64,000 bases of DNA from Acanthornis magna (lineage: Eukaryota > Chordata > Aves > Passeriformes > Acanthizidae), in contig JAWUZG010000036.1 in the NCBI GenBank assembly GCA_036785705.1, forward strand, positions 10,783,501 to 10,847,500, read 5' to 3'. This document shows positions 59,158-64,000 of the stretch, piece by piece (the first letter of the stretch is position 1; every line of letters starts with the position of its first letter). The translations under genes and the position numbers were made by a program. Below the pieces are notes generated by a model, which saw only the letters and a program-made list of their open reading frames with translations, did not search any database and was not told the DNA's origin.

Positions 59158-62030
59158 GAAGTCTCCAGACATAACTGGCATCCTTGAAAGACAACACTAC
59201 ATCCTTAATACTGTCCACACACTGTTATATGTCAAATTCTGAAACAACGCCCTTTCTCCCAGCGTGATTTCAATTGCTTGAGAGGGGGAGAGGGAATCTG
59301 AGATAAACAGTCAATTAAGAAAATATTTCCCAGAATGATTTTGAGATGTTGTCTGGCAATGGCCTGAGCAGAGCTTCTGGCATAATGCCACGTTCTTAAG
59401 GGAGCTAAGTTGTGCTGTTAGGCAGCCTTTGTGCAGAGCTGTGCCACAGACACCACCTTCCTTGGAGAAGAGGTTGTCTGCAGCCAAGTCACTGCCCAAG
59501 GCATTCCCAGGCCTCATACTTACAATGGCTGTACGAGAAGGAGGTATCACATCCTTTGGATGTTGGGGGCCTTTTTCAGGATCTTGAAGATCAAGGAATG
59601 AAGCAGCAAATGAATAAAAGTTTAGTTGGTCTCTATTCTTTCAGCTGAATAGGTAAGGTGAGGACCAATGTTCTGAAACAGTCAGTTTCTGGGCAGGTAC
59701 AAGACCTACCTATTCAGAGAAATGCACAATGGCCTTGAGATGGCCAAGAAAGGTAAAACTGCCTGTCCTGGGGGAAAAAGGTAAGCAGAGTGACCTGGCC
59801 AGTCAGAGAGAAAAAATTCACCTCTCTTACCTGATCCTCAAGGCCCACATCCATGATACCAAGACCAAGGATTAGGGGGTTGTTTTAAAGGTGATGGATC
59901 AAGAAACTAAGCCTCTGTTTCTGAACTACATTTGTCCTACATGAGGGAACAGGATACTCATCATCCCCTCTAGTCAGGTTATATAGATCTGCCAAATTCA
60001 GACACGACTCATTCTCTGCTGTGCAAATGCTCTCTTGCTCCAAATATTTTTTGTTCTGTCTTTTCATTCACTGAAGACTTTTCATTTACTGTACACTCAT
60101 TCCATGCTATGTAAATGCTGCAGATATGCAGAGAATTCACAAATTAAAGGAAAAAAATACAATCCCAATGGTTTGTGAGACCATCAGCACCACAGATCTG
60201 AAAAACAAGAGCTGTAAGTCCCCATAAAAGGGTTGATTAACTGCTTTAGCATGAAGGTGGGTCAGTCATGACCTAATTTTGACATTTGAGATAACTGCAG
60301 GAGGACAGGGAATTTTACAGGACATCAAAACCAGACCATGTGCTGTTTGGAAAGGTGTGTTACAATGGCAGACAGAGAAATGGGGTTAGATGACAAAATT
60401 TCAAAATAAAGTAAATTATAGGTGTGTGTATTTGACACTAAAGTACCTCTGGTAACTGAATCTCACATTTACATCCTCTGAAACATCAGCGTAATTTTTT
60501 TATTGTTTTTCAACACATTTTCTCTGAGTGCATTTTGAGCATACACAAGGATCCTTCCTACAGGACTCATTATTGAGTTACTTTGGCAGTATTTTTCTCT
60601 CTGAATTTTCCATAATTTTCAGTTCCAGAAACTGAATCTGATATACTGTGGCCTTACAGCAGCCACGGAATGGAGACATGCAGAACAGACCCTTTTCAAT
60701 AGAAGCAAGTCATTTTGACAGGTGAAGAAAAATCCGAGCAATTCTGAAGGAGAAATAAATACTGAAATATTTTATGTATTCCAGCTATCACAGCCCATAA
60801 ATGATTACATGAAAGAGATATTTTATAAAAACACATGTAGACAAGATTTTTGCTTTGTTCTGTAACCACAGATAGGGCTAAAGTTTCCTCATAGGAAACT
60901 TTGAGATGGGGAAAAAAATGATGGCATTTACCTTACCATATGGATGTCTACATATTTCAGTGCAGTGGTGGTATCCAACACGCTTATCTGCACTCCCACT
61001 TGACTCTACATCTGTCTAACTACCCAGGAGAGAGATGCATCTGGAAAGGTTGAATAGGCCAAGGGAGTTTACATGTATTTTGCAATGTTCTTGAGAAAAT
61101 TTACTGGAGAGATGTCAACATGTCTTTTTTCTTGTATCTCTTTGCACTAAATAAAAACACATTGTATGGTATTTGAACATTCTGACATCTAGGTTTATTT
61201 GTTAGTTTGTTTGTTTTCACTAAGAATGCAGAAGCATATTTGAAAGTACTTGCTTTTGAGGACCTTGTATGTAAGGGGAATGCTTGAGAGGGCATAATAT
61301 GAGGATTAGTACTGAGTAACAGATGTAGATGAAGAGAAAAAAAAGGTTTCTGATGGAAGAGATTACAGCAGAAAATGCTTTCTGAAGAAGTTCATAGAGT
61401 TGCAGTCCGAAAATTAGCATCTTTGTTATTTATGGTAGTGATTCATGGTAGCCTGTGACAGGATGCATAGGAATGGGGCACATCCCTGCGGGAAATGGTG
61501 GGGAGGGCTGAGCAGTGCCAGGGAAAAGGACTGGCCCAGGGGAGGGGAGGCCTTTCACATGTCTCCTCTGTCCGTGCAGCCGGCCAAAGCACATGCTTTG
61601 ATCTGCCCAGGATGACAGTGAGCCAAACTGTCCCTCATTCAAATGAATCCACCAGACAGTTGTGAGACATTCCTCAAAGGGTCACCAGCAAAGGGCTGTG
61701 GAGGAGGGCAGCTCCGGCCATGCTCCTGTATAACATCTCCTCACAGCCTCACCACCTGCTGCAATTTCCCCCCACATCAGGCTCAATTTGTATGCAAATC
61801 CTCCCTCATTTATTCTTGCTCCCTTCGGAAAGGACAAATTAAGTATAATAACTGTAATTGCTTTAATAACATGAAGAAAACGACACCTTTATGGGACCAA
61901 TAATCAAAGACTGAGACTGTAATACAGCATGACAGGTGTGAAGGCATGCCACCAGCAGTGATTTTCCCATTTCAGTATTTCTTTCGTCGCCTTGAAAACT
62001 GCTTGTCTCAGTCAGTCAGGCATGGCTGGC

Positions 62031-62309
62031 TGGTGGCTGTAAACTCCACACCATTCCTGGCGAGCCAGGCAGGGTTCCCATGGCAGAGGCCTCCTCGGCA
62101 ATGGAGGCTGTAAACTCTACACCATTCCCGGCAAGCCAGGCAGGGTTCCTGTGGCAGAGGCCTCCTCGGCAATGGAGGCTGTAAACTCCATACCATTCCT
62201 GGTAAGCCAGGCAGGGTTCCCGTGGCAATGGAGGCTGTAAACTCCACACCATTCCCAACAGGCCAGGCGGGGTTCCCATGGCAGAGGCCTCCTTGGCAAT
62301 GGCGGCTCT
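62031..62309. repeat. ~71-bp unit minisatellite, four copies
   Basis: The word aaactcc or aaactct recurs at 62041, 62112, 62183 and 62239. That gives units of 71, 71, 56 and about 71 bases, and the third unit lacks 15 bases (the agaggcctcctcggc part). Each unit holds accattcc, then a gagccaggcagggttccc-like segment, then ggcagaggcctcctcggcaa and tggaggctgt. It is GC-richer than its surroundings. Since 71 is not a multiple of three, the long minus-strand frames crossing it (62008-62247 and 62016-62639) change frame with each unit and are artefacts of a stop-poor repeat, not a protein. Confidence 0.93.
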
Positions 62310-64000
62310 GCCAGAGCAGCAGCTGCAGGCTGTCAGCACCCGGCTCTGCAGGAGGACATGGGCTGGCATTACCTGGAGAGGTAGAGCCACTATCGAGGCC
62401 TCCTCAAACTCAGCCCTATGACAAACAAATATCTTATGGCTAACAGGTCGCAGGCTCAGGCAGAGAGCCATCTCTGAGGAGGCCTCGGTGCCATTCAGAA
62501 TGGCGGCCCACATCTCACTGGGCTCACTTTCTGCACTCCTCATGTTGAACCAGACATTATATATTTTTGGCAACTTTTTCTGGTTTAATTCTGACATTAG
62601 TAAATGAGCATCAACTTTCAGCATAGTCAGCTGGAACAAGACACAGTTGATCTTGGCTTTTGCTTATACTCAAAGCCATCCACTAGCCGTTACATTTTCT
62701 AGTTGTTTGAGTTGTAATCTGTAATTTTTGTCATAAAAGAGAGTCTCAGATCTATCCTGTAATAGTTCCTTCTTTGATAACAGATAAACCCACCATCAAG
62801 ATTTATTGCATGAACCAGAGTTCCCACCCAAAATAAGCAGATATGGAAACACAAAAGATGGTGAGAAAATGAGCCTTCATGCATACTCTGATGGAGAAAG
62901 AACACAATACTGTGTCTCATCTGGAGACAACTATGAACAAACTGGTCCTTGAGTGCCAGGGGAATTCCAGACCTGCATTAACAACTGCTTGAAGGGCACA
63001 CTTGCATGACACAGGATAGAGATGTGCAAACAGGTGTGAACATCAAGGGATTTTAAAATGTTATATGCAGGCAGAAATTAAAAGGATCCAGTCCCTAACT
63101 GGAAACATTGACTAGCAGTGAACACCTCCTCAGGCCTTAATCAGGTTAGATAAAAAACGGTTCTCACAGACAAAGTGCTTGAGAACACGCTAATCACTGG
63201 TATCCAGGTAGTATAACGTAGCAAACTTGAAAGAAAAAACAGTTTCTGTTTAATTTGTTTTGAACCAAAACTTAAAAGGTAAATTGCCTTCTGAATCTCT
63301 CATAAGCAGGCAGAACAAGATTCACCATCCCACAGCAGTTTTATGGAAGGTTTGTCCTCAGTATTGAGAACTGAGAAAACATGATATCTCTAATCTACAA
63401 ACATGGCATGCATTTTCTTTAATATCTATGTCACCAATACATCTACATATGAAACCACCATATTTTGTCCTTGATATTAAAATTCTTCAGAGATCAAATG
63501 CAAGTGCTAAAAATAGGCAAGATATTTATATAGTCCATAATAGTAGAATCCTATATTGCTGGCACCTCTCAGTGGAGACATGCCTGAACCGAAATCTCAG
63601 GTCTGCATGTCATACCAAGAAAAGAAAACAAGTAAACAGAGCTGAAGTTCTGTCTCAGATCTCAGAGGGTTACCAGGAATGCTCCTGGTTCTGTGAAAGA
63701 CCTTGGTGCATGGGTGTTTGGTACTCTTCACGCTCCAGACAAAAAAAAAAAAGGAAAAGAAGCTGTCTTTAGTCAGAGAGCACTAAAGTCAGCTTGCCAT
63801 GTGAATGAAATGAGAGAACCCTGAGGAAAAAAGCCTCAGCAACATACTGCTATCTTTGGGTAAACATTTGTTTGCAATATCTTTTTAAAATAATACTGTC
63901 AACTTCAGTGATTGACGATTTCACCCCATTTATCACTGACAACCAGAATTATTTTTTCAGCTGTGGATCATGTTAATTGTGGAAGCTAATAGGAAGGAAT
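62310..64000. other. Intergenic right flank, no gene recognised
   Basis: Unique-looking sequence follows the minisatellite. A 12-base poly-A run lies near 63741-63752. The 114-codon plus-strand frame at 63428-63772 ends in a Lys/Arg-rich tail made by this A-rich run and has no recognisable domain. Confidence 0.55.

Larger units (their letters stand above)
40311..62030. other. Long intergenic stretch, no gene recognised
   Basis: I find no exon that I can assign to a known protein on either strand across about 21.7 kb. Larger frames, such as 40561-41136 minus (191 codons) and 50683-51402 minus (239 codons), lack family signatures. The first is a hydrophobic translation of a T-rich strand. Other contents are a (TA)n microsatellite (49275-49307), a short TTAAGGTT-like tandem run (54831-54861), a possible CR1 tail (59142-59157), a (CA)n tract near 46766 and several complex blocks that look like candidate conserved non-coding DNA. 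ARL15, the expected next gene on the opposite strand, was looked for by its C-terminal sequence and not seen. Confidence 0.55.

Noticed and set aside
62016..62639. 207-codon minus-strand frame with apparent internal protein repeats
   Set aside because: It is the translated 71-bp minisatellite. The unit length is not divisible by three, so the repeated peptides come from shifting frames, and the copy with a 15-base deletion is tolerated only by chance.
50000..64000. ARL15 terminal exon on the minus strand
   Set aside because: It is expected somewhere downstream by synteny, but no sequence matching its conserved C-terminal coding region was seen.

Overview
This window is vertebrate nuclear DNA and almost certainly avian. 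It is AT-rich and intron-bearing, poor in CpG, with very low coding density. Its recognisable interspersed repeats are CR1-type LINE fragments, including blocks typical of bird genomes. There are no operons, bacterial-type gene arrays, tRNA/rRNA genes or CRISPR arrays. The species cannot be fixed from what I can see.

The only gene I can support is the 3' part of NDUFS4 on the + strand. NDUFS4 is an accessory 18-kDa subunit of mitochondrial respiratory complex I. Its last three coding exons lie at 12546-12718, 16186-16259 and 20475-20578. They are 173, 74 and 104 nt long, in the phases expected for exons 3, 4 and 5 of the five-exon vertebrate gene. Joined, they give 116 codons to the stop, equal to residues 60-175 of the human protein. 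Two AATAAA signals follow the stop (20603, 20660), so the main transcript probably ends near 20680-20690. Exons 1 and 2 (mitochondrial presequence and the start of the mature protein) were not found and should lie upstream. Bases 1-12545 are therefore intron 2.

From about 20.7 kb to 64 kb I find no convincing exon on either strand. In tetrapods NDUFS4 is followed by a long gap and then ARL15 on the opposite strand, so a gene desert is expected here. It holds a CR1 3' end at 30.4-30.8 kb (+), a short CR1 3' stub at 35.4 kb (+), and a longer CR1 fragment from another subfamily at 39.6-40.3 kb (+). There is also a possible CR1 tail at 59.1 kb, a three-copy ~50-bp tandem repeat at 36.3 kb and a ~71-bp minisatellite at 62.0-62.3 kb. 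A further CR1 lies reversed in NDUFS4 intron 4 (16.8-17.1 kb). Simple A-rich, (TA)n, (TG)n and (GTTT)n tracts are scattered throughout.

The many open frames of 60-240 codons outside NDUFS4 look like chance frames: low-complexity or hydrophobic translations from T-rich DNA, a tandem repeat read as protein, or CR1 remnants. I found no sign of an undescribed biological system. The points most worth checking are a possible alternative terminal exon in NDUFS4 intron 3, a non-conservative pair of changes near the NDUFS4 C-terminus, the minisatellite, and several complex AT-rich blocks in the desert that could be conserved non-coding elements.
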